A stretch of 64,000 bases of DNA from positions 103,865-167,864 of the forward strand of contig UQWI01000006.1 in assembly GCA_900544765.1 (NCBI GenBank), given 5' to 3'. This DNA comes from an uncultured Eubacteriales bacterium (GTDB lineage: Bacteria; Bacillota; Clostridia; Oscillospirales; Oscillospiraceae). A model generated the notes under the pieces. It did no database searches. It was not told the DNA's origin and saw nothing but the letters and a program-made list of their open reading frames with translations. Each line of letters starts with the position of its first letter. Position 1 is the first letter of the stretch. The position numbers and the translations under genes were made by a program. Below, in pieces: positions 15,977-24,242 of this stretch.

Positions 15977-17492
15977 TGCTTACCCCCTTCGTTTCCAGAT
16001 TTTCGCCGTACATCCTGAGGCAGGCCAAGCCTATGCCGAGCAGGATGAAGAATGCGAAAAGTATGCGTGGATAGAACCATATATACTCAAAAATAGACAG
16101 TATTGCAATACCGCAGAAGGCTGAGCAGGTGCCCATGACAGCGTAGCGCAGGGCCTTGCCTCGTGCGCGTATTATTGCAAAGCAGCTGTTCTTGACGTGG
16201 CGCAATATGAACCACATAAACGAGATAAAGCCCAAGACGCCCCATTCCACAAAGAGCTCCAAGTAGAGCATCTGCGAATGGTAGACGCCCTTCGTGGCGC
16301 CGGGGAGCGCGTAGTCGGGGTACAGCGCGGCAAAGGTGTTCGGCCCCATGCCTATACCTGTCAGGCCGTAATCGCCAATCATGTTCAGTATGCCCTGCCA
16401 GGCGACTATGCGGTGATTGGCAGATGAGTCGTGGCTGTTGAAGATGGTGGAGATACGCGTCATAATGCTGTCCGGCAGGAAGGGGACGAGCAGCAGGCAG
16501 GCGACAATGCCGACGGGTATCAGCCTCTTGTCGAGATAGTAGACGAACACAATGGCCGAGACGGCTATGCTCAGCCAGCCGCCGCGGGAGTAGGTCATGA
16601 CCAGCGCCAGGAGCGGCAGGGCAATGCCGCAGCAGAAGATGAAGCGCCAGGTCGGGCTCTTGCGCTGCATGGCCCAGGCCACGGAAATGGGCGTGAAGAG
16701 CACCAGGAATTCGGCGTAGTTGTTCGGGTTGTCGAGCGTGGAATACACGCGGCCAGGCACGCCCTTGTTCAGGGAGAGGTCAGTGTAAGACGCGCTCACG
16801 TCGACGCCTATGAAGCGCTGGGCCACGGCATAGAGTGCTGTGACCATTACAGTGAAGTATATCGCGGTCATCAGCTTTTCAAGCCGCTTCTCGTCCGCCA
16901 AATCCGCCATGAACACATACATGAAGAGAAAGGCGGCTATGAAGAACAGGAGAACCCTGAAGCTGTCGCTCCTGTCGGACGTGAAGATAAGGCTGGTGAA
17001 GCAAGCTATCACGAAGAGCAGCAGCGGGAAGCCGAGCGCGACAGGGCTGACGGGCTCCCTGGCTCCGGCGGCGGCCATCAGGAAGTAGAGCCCGAAGAGG
17101 CCGACGGCAAAGAGAAGGGCGTAGGAGTTCGACCACATGGCGTGCGGCGCCACGAACATCACGAACACCACGAGGCACATGATGGTCTCGAAGTTGCAGA
17201 AGAATGAGCCGGAGGCCCAGCGCACAAGGACGCTGCGCTTGGCTGGGGTGCGCAGCGCGTTCATGATGCGTGAGAATATGTGTACAAGCCCGAACCAGAC
17301 GGCGTTTATAAAGCGGCCCGTCAGGCTGTTTTGGTAGTACACCTCAATTTTGGGCGCCCGGCTGAGGAAGCGCACTACGGCGCTGTTGTGGAAGGCGCGG
17401 GAAAACGGGCGGTATATACCACGAAGGAAGTTGAATATGGCGCTGTACAGCCAGAAGCCGTACAGCTTTCCCAGGACGCTGTTGGCAAGCAT
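15951..17492 (-). CDS. O-antigen ligase/polymerase-family membrane protein
   Basis: 513 residues from ATG 17492 (GAGGTGA five bases upstream). A 100-residue basic N-terminal cytoplasmic region precedes about ten spans. The Wzy_C domain is marked by STLDNPNNYAEFL, the TYSRGGWLS loop and the large loop NHRIVAWQGILNMIGDYGLTG split as two pieces, with YHSQMLYLELFVEWGVLG further on. It would ligate or polymerise surface polysaccharide. The neighbouring DUF4330 and GT4 genes form a small surface-glycan operon with it. Confidence 0.85.
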   Translation of the reverse strand: MLANSVLGKLYGFWLYSAIFNFLRGIYRPFSRAFHNSAVVRFLSRAPKIEVYYQNSLTGRFINAVWFGLVHIFSRIMNALRTPAKRSVLVRWASGSFFCNFETIMCLVVFVMFVAPHAMWSNSYALLFAVGLFGLYFLMAAAGAREPVSPVALGFPLLLFVIACFTSLIFTSDRSDSFRVLLFFIAAFLFMYVFMADLADEKRLEKLMTAIYFTVMVTALYAVAQRFIGVDVSASYTDLSLNKGVPGRVYSTLDNPNNYAEFLVLFTPISVAWAMQRKSPTWRFIFCCGIALPLLALVMTYSRGGWLSIAVSAIVFVYYLDKRLIPVGIVACLLLVPFLPDSIMTRISTIFNSHDSSANHRIVAWQGILNMIGDYGLTGIGMGPNTFAALYPDYALPGATKGVYHSQMLYLELFVEWGVLGFISFMWFILRHVKNSCFAIIRARGKALRYAVMGTCSAFCGIAILSIFEYIWFYPRILFAFFILLGIGLACLRMYGENLETKGVSNADKDHTG

Positions 17493-17528
17493 GGCTCTCA
17501 CCTCGCTTTGCAGAAGCTCGCCGCGTCC

Positions 17529-18011
17529 TTATTCGATGACTTCTATGTCCGCGACGTCGAGGAAGAGCTTGCAGTCGCCGAAGTACACGCTGGCGCTCTG
17601 GCCGTTGCCGTAGAGGATGCCGCCGATTGTCACGCCGCGGCTGCTGACAACGCCGGTGCCTTCAACCGTCAGCCTGACGGAGTTGTAGCCGGAGCGGGCT
17701 ATCTCAACGACGTTGCCGTTGGCGTCGGTGACGGCGCTCTGGGAATCGCCGAGCGTCCAGTCAACAAGAGTGCCGAGTGTGACCTGGTTCTCGCTGTCCC
17801 AGGCCTCGACACCGGCCTCGAGCTGGTCTGCAACGAAGGTGGGGGTCTCCTCACAGAACAGGGTTATGCGCACGTCCTCAGTGTTGGCCGTGGTGCTTTC
17901 GGGTCCGAATAGCTTCATGCCGATAAAAGCTGCGGCGGCGATTATGATTATGACTATGATGAGGTCAACAATGTTGACCTTGCCAAAGAGTCTGCCTTTT
18001 TCGTCAATCAT
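17529..18011 (-). CDS. DUF4330 membrane-anchored protein
   Basis: 160 residues beginning MIDEKGRLFGKVNIVDL, the DUF4330 start signature, followed by one membrane span (about 16-35) and an extracytoplasmic beta-rich domain. Function unknown. In Clostridia it frequently accompanies O-antigen ligase and glycosyltransferase genes, as here, so a role in surface polysaccharide assembly is suggested by context. Confidence 0.8.
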   Translation of the reverse strand: MIDEKGRLFGKVNIVDLIIVIIIIAAAAFIGMKLFGPESTTANTEDVRITLFCEETPTFVADQLEAGVEAWDSENQVTLGTLVDWTLGDSQSAVTDANGNVVEIARSGYNSVRLTVEGTGVVSSRGVTIGGILYGNGQSASVYFGDCKLFLDVADIEVIE

Positions 18012-18048
18012 GGTGGTTCCTCCGAAATTGCTTAGTGTTTTTTGCTGT

Positions 18049-19131
18049 TTATTGGTAGGCGCGGAAAACGTCCCACGCCAGTTTGTTCAGATCGAATTCT
18101 TCGTCCACTTTGCGTCCCGCTGCGGCTGAGTATTCGCCGCGCAGGGCGTCGTTTTCCATGAGCTCGAGTATGGCCCCGGCGAAACCGTCTACGTCGCCGT
18201 ATTTAAGCACCTTGCCGCAGACGATGTCCGTCTCGGCGAGGTCCCGGTTGCCGCCCACGTCGGTGACCACAAGCGGCAGCCCGGCGTTCATGGCCTCAAG
18301 GATGGCAAAGCTCATGGCCTCGTTGCACTTGCTGGTGTTGAGATAGAGGTCGCTGGCCCGAAGTATATCCGCCGTGTCGCTCCTGAACCCGGCTTGGATG
18401 ACGTATTCGTCTAGCCCGAGCTCGTGCTTGCGGGCGGCAAAGGCGTCGAACTCGCCGCCGTCGCCACAGACTACGCACTTAAAAGGCCTGTCGGTGAGGC
18501 GGCGCAGCTGTGCAAGGGAATCCAGCAGGAAGTCGAGGCCCTTTTCCGGGGCATAGCGCGCGAATATGGTCAGCATGAAGTCGTTGCCGCCAACGCCCAG
18601 CGACTTTCTTGCGCTGAGGTCTCGCGAGCGGTCGGCCCAGGGCTCGACGCCGTTATATATGACCTCTATTCGCTCGGGACACACGCCGTTCTGTATCATT
18701 ATGTCCCGGCCCTCACGGCACACGGCTATTATGCGGTGGTCCTTCGGCGTGAACATCCGGTTGAGTATGCACCAGCGCAGGCCGGAGCGTATTGTCAGGT
18801 GGTTTGTGTACACCACCCTGGGTGCGCTGTAGTGCTTTAGCGAGAGCAGTGCGATTATATTCTCGCGCGGATACTGGGCGTGTATGACTTCTATGCCGCG
18901 CTCTCGGCAATAGGCGGCCAGCTGCTTCGCGGCCGACGCGGCTCCGGAGCGGTCCATGTCCAGGTGCAGCGACGGTATGCCCATGTCCTCCATCTTGGCG
19001 CTGAGCTCTCCGGCGACGTTGTACGCGAAATGGCACTCATGCCCTCCGCCGGTGAAGATGCGAACGAGGTTTTCCACATATCTCTCCGTACCGGCTTTTC
19101 CGGCAAAATTTATGAGAAAGAGTATTTTCGT
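18049..19131 (-). CDS. GT4-family glycosyltransferase with apparent ACG start
   Basis: About 360 residues. The N-terminal Rossmann strand KILFLINFAGKAGTERYVE is encoded upstream of the first conventional start (GTG at 19077), which would remove it; the only codon at the right distance from the strong AAAGGAGGGG site is ACG at 19129-19131. The C-terminal nucleotide-sugar domain has LTIFARYAPEKGLDFLL and the EX7E-like FAILEAMNAGLPLVVTDVGG. Likely adds sugars to a lipid-linked surface polymer. Either a true non-ATG start or a one-base change in the start codon. Confidence 0.88.
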   Translation of the reverse strand, partial: TKILFLINFAGKAGTERYVENLVRIFTGGGHECHFAYNVAGELSAKMEDMGIPSLHLDMDRSGAASAAKQLAAYCRERGIEVIHAQYPRENIIALLSLKHYSAPRVVYTNHLTIRSGLRWCILNRMFTPKDHRIIAVCREGRDIMIQNGVCPERIEVIYNGVEPWADRSRDLSARKSLGVGGNDFMLTIFARYAPEKGLDFLLDSLAQLRRLTDRPFKCVVCGDGGEFDAFAARKHELGLDEYVIQAGFRSDTADILRASDLYLNTSKCNEAMSFAILEAMNAGLPLVVTDVGGNRDLAETDIVCGKVLKYGDVDGFAGAILELMENDALRGEYSAAAGRKVDEEFDLNKLAWDVFRAYQ

Positions 19132-19203
19132 GGGACACCCCTCCTTTTTTGAAGCAATCCAATAAATTATATAATATTTCCTATCACATCGTCAAGGCGA
19201 GGG

Positions 19204-19232
19204 TTGTTAACATACCGTAAATATGTTATTAT
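19204..19232 (+). promoter_or_regulatory. Promoter with palindrome for alanyl-tRNA editing gene
   Basis: TTGTTA (19204-19209), 17-base spacer, TATTAT (19227-19232). A perfect dyad TAACATA-N7-TATGTTA (19208-19228) fills the spacer, a position suited to a repressor. Confidence 0.5.
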
Positions 19233-19254
19233 TCACTGCGCAGAGGTGATAAAA

Positions 19255-20409
19255 ATGACCGATAAACTTTATTATACAGACGGTGAAACCAGGACATTCA
19301 CCGCGCAGGTGCTCTCCTGCACTGAGGAGAACGGGGCCTGTTCCGTTGCGCTAGACCGCACGGCCCTCTTCCCGGGAGGCGGCGGACAGGACGCCGACAC
19401 CGGTACTCTCGCCGGTCAGCCCATAATAGGTATGCGCGAGGCGGACGAGACGGTGTATCACATAGTCCCTGAGCCGCTCGAGCCGGGGACGACGGTATCC
19501 GGCGAAGTTGATTGGGCTCTGCGCTTCCCGCGCATGCAGGGGCACAGCGGCGAGCACATCTTCTCCGGCACCGTGCACCGGCTCTTCCGAGGAGAGAACG
19601 TCGGCTTCCACATGGGCGCGGACGCCATGACGCTGGACTTTTCCGTGGAGCTCTCGCCGGATGACATAGCGCTCTGCGAGCTGGAGGCCAACCGGGCCGT
19701 CTGGCGCGATATACCGGTTCAGTCCCTTTTGCCCACGGCAGAGGAGCTTTCCCGCATGGAGTACCGAAGCAAAAAGGAGCTCAGCGGCAGGGTGAGGATA
19801 GTTGAAATACCGGGCACGGACATGTGCGCCTGCTGTGCTCCGCATGTGGCCCGAACGGGTGAGATAGGCGTGATAAAGGTGCTCGACTATGTGCGCCACA
19901 GGGGAGGGACCAGGCTTACTCTGGTGTGCGGAGAGGCCGCATATCGTGACTACGAAGCGCTGCACCGTGTGAACGCGGGCATATCCGCGCAGCTCTCGGC
20001 CAAGCGCCTTGAGACAGGCGCGGCGGTGGAGAGGGTCATGCGCGAGGGCGAGGAAAAGCGCTCCGAGATAACCAGGCTCAAGCGCGAGATACTATCGCTC
20101 AAGGCAGCGTTACTGCCTCGGGTGGAGGGCAATATGTGCATTTTCGAGCCGGACATGGACGCGATTACTCTGCGGGAGCTTGTCAACGCCGGGGTTGAGA
20201 AGTGCTCAGGCGTGTGCGCTGCGTTTTCGGGCGCTGACGGCGGATACAGGTACATAATCGGCAGCGGCAGCGTAGATTTGAGGGCTGCGGCCAAAGAGAT
20301 AAACGCCGCCATAAACGGACGAGGCGGAGGTTCGAGCGCCATGATACAGGGTACCTGCACCGCGTCACGGGCGGAGATTGAGGCGTTTTTCAACGTAAAA
20401 CGCGGATAA
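19255..20409 (+). CDS. Alanyl-tRNA editing protein (AlaX-L type)
   Basis: 384 residues. The editing domain is complete: FPGGGGQ near residue 40, zinc ligands His97 and His101 (HSGEH) and Cys193/His197 (CCAPH). A C-terminal DHHA1 domain (about 240-384, ending GGGSSAMIQG) binds tRNA. It hydrolyses Ser- or Gly-tRNA(Ala) in trans; the aminoacylation domain of AlaRS is absent. GAGGTGAT lies before the ATG at 19255. Confidence 0.92.
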   Translation: MTDKLYYTDGETRTFTAQVLSCTEENGACSVALDRTALFPGGGGQDADTGTLAGQPIIGMREADETVYHIVPEPLEPGTTVSGEVDWALRFPRMQGHSGEHIFSGTVHRLFRGENVGFHMGADAMTLDFSVELSPDDIALCELEANRAVWRDIPVQSLLPTAEELSRMEYRSKKELSGRVRIVEIPGTDMCACCAPHVARTGEIGVIKVLDYVRHRGGTRLTLVCGEAAYRDYEALHRVNAGISAQLSAKRLETGAAVERVMREGEEKRSEITRLKREILSLKAALLPRVEGNMCIFEPDMDAITLRELVNAGVEKCSGVCAAFSGADGGYRYIIGSGSVDLRAAAKEINAAINGRGGGSSAMIQGTCTASRAEIEAFFNVKRG

Positions 20410-20442
20410 AAAATAGACCGGAGCCGGCTCCGGTCTATTTTT
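20409..20442. terminator. Bidirectional terminator
   Basis: A perfect 17-bp palindrome without loop (20409-20425/20426-20442) beginning AAAAA and ending TTTTT, between convergent genes. Confidence 0.9.
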
Positions 20443-20452
20443 GGCTTTTCGA

Positions 20453-21361
20453 TTATCTCCGGCCTCCGCCGCCGCCGGCGCGGCCGCCTCCACCGAAGCC
20501 GCCGCCGCGGAAGCCCCCTCCGCCGAAACCGCCTCCGCCGAAACCGCCGAAGCCGCCGCCTCCGCCGTAAGGCGGGCGCGGTCCCGGACCACGAGGCGGA
20601 CGCGGGCCTCTGGGGCCTCTCGGCCCGCCGCAGAAGAAGAACATGGGCATGGCCCCGTAGCCGCGGCGATGCCTGCGCGCACCTACGCCGCCGGCAAATA
20701 TACTGATGATTACAAGCAGGATAATGAGGGTGATTGCTATGCTGAACAGGGAGTTGCTGTGATAGGAGTCGTCATAGTACCCGTCGTAGTACCCGTCATC
20801 GTAGTACCCGCCGCCCTGGCCGGACTGAGAGTCCGAGGTGCCGCCGTAGAGCTCCACGCCGTATATGTCCTCATACACGTCGATAAGGTGAGGGAAGAGC
20901 GTGGCGACAGCCTCGTCATACTCGCCCGCGTCGGAGTAGGGCCAGAAGTACTCGTCCAGGAGGGAGTTGATTTCATCGGTGCTTATGTAGTTGGTGAGGC
21001 CCTGGCCTACGGCGAGCCAGCCGCGATCCTCCTGCACAACGTGGAGCAGGAGCATGCCGTTATTGGCGGTTTCGCTGCCTATGCCCCAGTCGTTGAAAAG
21101 CAGCCAGGCGTACTGCTCGCTGTCATAGCCGCTCGGCAGGTAGTTTATAGTGACTACGCATATCTGCGCACCGTTGCACTCCTGCTCAAGCGGGCCGGAG
21201 GCGAGGTCGATGAGCTCCTTTGTGCTCTCGGAGAGCGTCCCGGCGTTATCTGTGACGTAAAAGTCGTCGCTCGGCTGCATAACGCCGTCCGAGGCGAGCG
21301 CGCCGCAAGCGATGGTAAAAGCAAATATCAGCGCGAAGAGCGCGGAAAACAGTTTCTTCAT
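20453..21361 (-). CDS. TPM-domain (YgcG-like) membrane protein with Gly-rich tail
   Basis: 302 residues. A signal peptide (residues 1-24) leads to a TPM domain with FYVTDNAGTLSES, a QICVVTINYLP strand and LFNDWGIGS...NGMLLL; then a Tyr/Asp/Gly linker, one membrane span (about 205-225) and a tail of repeated GGGFGG units. TPM proteins include photosystem-repair acid phosphatases and DUF477 proteins; enzymatic activity here is unproven. It follows a LemA-like gene by four bases, and the pair is downstream of telA and xpaC. Confidence 0.85.
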   Translation of the reverse strand: MKKLFSALFALIFAFTIACGALASDGVMQPSDDFYVTDNAGTLSESTKELIDLASGPLEQECNGAQICVVTINYLPSGYDSEQYAWLLFNDWGIGSETANNGMLLLHVVQEDRGWLAVGQGLTNYISTDEINSLLDEYFWPYSDAGEYDEAVATLFPHLIDVYEDIYGVELYGGTSDSQSGQGGGYYDDGYYDGYYDDSYHSNSLFSIAITLIILLVIISIFAGGVGARRHRRGYGAMPMFFFCGGPRGPRGPRPPRGPGPRPPYGGGGGFGGFGGGGFGGGGFRGGGFGGGGRAGGGGGRR

Positions 21362-21365
21362 ACGT

Positions 21366-21914
21366 TTAGCTAAAGGTGTCGGGCGGATAGACCCCGGCAA
21401 ACTCGGCCAGTTCCTTAGTGGGGAACTTGTTGTAGGTAGAGCGCACGAAATCTAAAACCTGGCTGTTGTAGTTGTTCTCGTCTATCATCTTCTGCGCACC
21501 GTTGAAGGCCTCGACGTAACTGGCCAGGTCGGCCTGTTCGTCTTCGGTAAGCTCGTAGGTGTTCAGTGTGCGCAGCGCTTGATTGAACTCGGCGCTCAAA
21601 TCCTCGTTCGCGTAGTACATGGAGCTTATGACAGCGCTGTCGCAGGCCCACTGAAGATAGTCCTGCTCGTCGGCCAGAGCCTGTGCGGCCTGCTCGTCGT
21701 AACGGGCGAGGATAGACCACACGCCGTTAGTGGCCTGGAGCTTTTCCTGAAGGCGGGTGTATATGCTGCGCTGCCCCTCCACGTTTTCAAAAAATGCGTC
21801 CTCAACGGCGTCTATCTCGTCGCCGAGTTTAATCTGCGTATTTAAAACGAGTATGCTCGAACAGAGAATGAGAGCCAATATGACGGCTACTACGGGTTTT
21901 TTAAAGAAGTTCAT
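21366..21914 (-). CDS. LemA-like membrane protein
   Basis: 182 residues. One N-terminal span (about 8-26) is followed by a helical coiled domain like LemA, including IDAVEDAFFENVEG and a long segment of paired helices. It is adjacent to the TPM-domain gene, a pairing (LemA plus TPM) often seen in bacteria. The LemA domain is divergent and lacks the canonical NLVETVKGYA motif, so the assignment rests partly on context. Confidence 0.6.
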   Translation of the reverse strand: MNFFKKPVVAVILALILCSSILVLNTQIKLGDEIDAVEDAFFENVEGQRSIYTRLQEKLQATNGVWSILARYDEQAAQALADEQDYLQWACDSAVISSMYYANEDLSAEFNQALRTLNTYELTEDEQADLASYVEAFNGAQKMIDENNYNSQVLDFVRSTYNKFPTKELAEFAGVYPPDTFS

Positions 21915-21923
21915 TTATTAGCC

Positions 21924-23102
21924 TCAACCTCTCAGCTCAAGGAGCTTCTGCTTGAGCTCTCCCTCGATGCGGCCGAGCTCAACCTCGGCCTCGGCGCGCT
22001 TCGCGGCGCCGTCTGCCTGAATCTGGCGGACTTCCTCGAGGGTGCTTATGAGCTCCTGGTTGGTCTTTTGCAGCGTTTCTATGTCCACTATGCCGCGCTC
22101 GGCCTCTCGGGCTATCTCAACGCTGCCCTGGTGCAGCTTTTCAGCGTTGGACTGGAGAAGTCGGTTGGTCACGTCGTTGACCTCGCGCTGGGCCTCCATG
22201 GCCTGCTGGCTGTGGTGCAGGGTGAGGGCCATAACCATCTGGCTCTTCCAGAGAGGGATGGTGTTCACGATGGAGGAGCGTATCTTCTCGGCCATGACGG
22301 AGTCGTTGGACTGAATCATGCGAATCTGCGGGGCCATCTGCACGGATATCATGCGTGTGAGCTCGAGGTCGTGCAGCTTTTTCTCGAAGCGGCCTATCAT
22401 GTTGGCAAAGTCGTTGGCGGCCTGGGCATCCTCTGCCTTGCCGCTCTCTTTGGCCGCGGCCTGGAGCTTGGGCAGCTCGGTCTCGCGCAGCTCCTTGCAC
22501 TTGAGCTTGCCGGCGAGGATGTACATGGTCAGCTCTTTGTAGTACTGCTGATTCTTCTCGTACATCTTGTCCATCATGGCGATGTCCTTCATCAGCGTGA
22601 CTTCATGCTTTTCGAGCTCGGAGGTTATCTTGTCGACGTTGTCCTCGGCCTGGTCGTACTGCGCCTTGAGCGCGGCTATGCTCTGGCGCTGTTTCTTGAA
22701 AAAGCCGAGGAAACCCTTCTTTTCGTTTTCCTCGAAGTTGAGGCCCTGCAGCTCAACAACCAGATTGCTCAGCTCGTCGCCTATTTCGCCCATGTCCTTG
22801 GTGCGTACCTTGCCCAGCGCAGCGCCGGAGAAGTCGGCGATGTTCTTCTGCGCGGCGGAGCCGTAGTTGAGTATTTGCTCGCTGTTCGTCACATCTATCT
22901 GTCCTGCAAACTCGCGCACGGCAGCCTGCTCACCGGGGGAGAGGCGGTCAAACTCCAGCTTTTCCGGAGGGACCTCCTCCTTCTTTGCGGGGGCTACGGC
23001 CTCGGCCTTGGGCTCTTCAAAGCTCAAATCCGGCGCGGCCTGGGCCGCTGCGGCGTTGGGGTCGAGGGTGAGGGAGGGGATGAACTCCTTGTTTTCGTCC
23101 AT
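21924..23102 (-). CDS. TelA/toxic-anion-resistance family protein
   Basis: 392 residues, mostly long helices. After a low-complexity Ala/Pro/Lys segment (about 15-50) the TelA core runs from VTNSEQILNYGSAAQ through GFLGFFKKQRQS to AREAERGIVDIETLQKTN. The family is linked to tellurite and cell-envelope stress resistance and usually pairs with XpaC, which is the upstream gene here (22 bases apart). Start at 23102 (ATG) preferred to a TTG three codons earlier because of ribosome-site spacing. Confidence 0.9.
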   Translation of the reverse strand: MDENKEFIPSLTLDPNAAAAQAAPDLSFEEPKAEAVAPAKKEEVPPEKLEFDRLSPGEQAAVREFAGQIDVTNSEQILNYGSAAQKNIADFSGAALGKVRTKDMGEIGDELSNLVVELQGLNFEENEKKGFLGFFKKQRQSIAALKAQYDQAEDNVDKITSELEKHEVTLMKDIAMMDKMYEKNQQYYKELTMYILAGKLKCKELRETELPKLQAAAKESGKAEDAQAANDFANMIGRFEKKLHDLELTRMISVQMAPQIRMIQSNDSVMAEKIRSSIVNTIPLWKSQMVMALTLHHSQQAMEAQREVNDVTNRLLQSNAEKLHQGSVEIAREAERGIVDIETLQKTNQELISTLEEVRQIQADGAAKRAEAEVELGRIEGELKQKLLELRG

Positions 23103-23124
23103 TTTGTCCAATTCCTTTCTCAGG

Positions 23125-23883
23125 TCAATTCTCCTGTGTCTGAGTCTGGCCGGCTCTTGCGGCCTTGATTATTGTGTCCTGCTCGTCGTCGCCGGTCAGG
23201 CCCTCGCGCTCGAGCATCCGGTTCATAACGGAAATGTCCGTTTCAATGTCCAGCGCCTGGTCCTCGAACAGGCTGTCGAGCTGCTTTTTAAATGCGTCAA
23301 CAGCGGTGTCCAGCATCTCCTCTATGCTGTGCATGCTCTTGGAGAGGTTTTCGCCCTCGATGCCCTGGCCGCTCATGCGGTCGTAGGCGTTAAGCAGTTT
23401 GATGGTCGTGGGCAGATAGTAGTCCAGGAACTTGCGTATTTCTGGCACATCAGAGGGGTCGTCTATGGCGTCCTGGATTATCTTGTCCGAAATCCGCATC
23501 AGCTCATTGATGCGGGAGCGAACCTCCGGCGACTGTATGGAGCCGTAGAGACGGCCCATCTCCTTGATGGCCATGTGGCCCTCGTCCACGACAGCGGCGA
23601 CTTCGGGGTCGAGCGGCTTCTCCGGCTTCCTGGGCGCGGCCTTCCGCTTCTTCGGCGCCGGTTCGGGCTCCGGCTCTGCTTCCGGTTCCGGAGAGCGCTT
23701 CTTAGACAGCTTGGATATCAGATATGCGCTGGCTGCGCAGCAGGCGACGGATATCAGGAAGCTGGCCGCAAGGCCGCCCATAGTGTACATTTTGAATATC
23801 AAAGAGCACACCAGCCATGCCAGCACAAAGACATATATCGGCCCGGATACGGCCCAGCTGCGTTTTTTGTTCTTGCGTTTCAA
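23125..23883 (-). CDS. XpaC-family protein
   Basis: 252 residues from TTG 23883, chosen because GGAGGT lies seven bases upstream. Two membrane spans (about 10-60) are followed by an acidic Pro/Glu linker and a basic PKKRKAAPRKPEKPL segment, then a helical domain with DEGHMAIKEMGRL. It matches the XpaC family, named for 5-bromo-4-chloroindolyl phosphate hydrolysis, which is a regulator-like partner of TelA. First gene of the four-gene XpaC-TelA-LemA-TPM operon. Confidence 0.8.
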   Translation of the reverse strand: MKRKNKKRSWAVSGPIYVFVLAWLVCSLIFKMYTMGGLAASFLISVACCAASAYLISKLSKKRSPEPEAEPEPEPAPKKRKAAPRKPEKPLDPEVAAVVDEGHMAIKEMGRLYGSIQSPEVRSRINELMRISDKIIQDAIDDPSDVPEIRKFLDYYLPTTIKLLNAYDRMSGQGIEGENLSKSMHSIEEMLDTAVDAFKKQLDSLFEDQALDIETDISVMNRMLEREGLTGDDEQDTIIKAARAGQTQTQEN

Positions 23884-24003
23884 GCTCACGACCTCCATCG
23901 TGTATGTATATACTTTTACTAAGATATTCTACGGCGAAAGCTTTTCCACGTCAAGAGGAAAACGCGCGGTCCTCAGTCGGAGCCGCTTTCGCCCCGGACG
24001 AGG

Positions 24004-24099
24004 TCAAATACGCTTTCCGGCTGCAAAGCACAGAGCGGCAATCGCCGCAGCGACGGGCAGGGCTGTGAGCACGTTTATCAATATGCAGCGCGGCTTCAT
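24004..24099 (-). CDS. Possible 31-residue membrane peptide
   Basis: An ATG at 24099 preceded by AAGGCGGTGA opens a 31-codon frame with one hydrophobic span (INVLTALPVAAAIAALCF) and basic ends. It lies 120 bases upstream of xpaC on the same strand. No homologue is known to me; coding is supported only by the ribosome site and composition. Confidence 0.35.
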   Translation of the reverse strand: MKPRCILINVLTALPVAAAIAALCFAAGKRI

Positions 24100-24242
24100 A
24101 TTCACCGCCTTCTTTGAGCAAAGTTTACCATGCTGCAAGAATGCGGTCAAGCGGGCGGACGTGCAGCCTTTTGGGTCTTTTCAATTAAATATATATGTGC
24201 TAAAATAAAATGTAAAAATGTCTGAAAAGCTGAGGATATATC

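Noticed and set aside
20460-20600. GC-rich repeat tract that could be a CRISPR-like or tandem DNA repeat
   Set aside because: It encodes the GGGFGG tail of the TPM-domain protein; no spacer structure. No CRISPR array was seen anywhere in the window.
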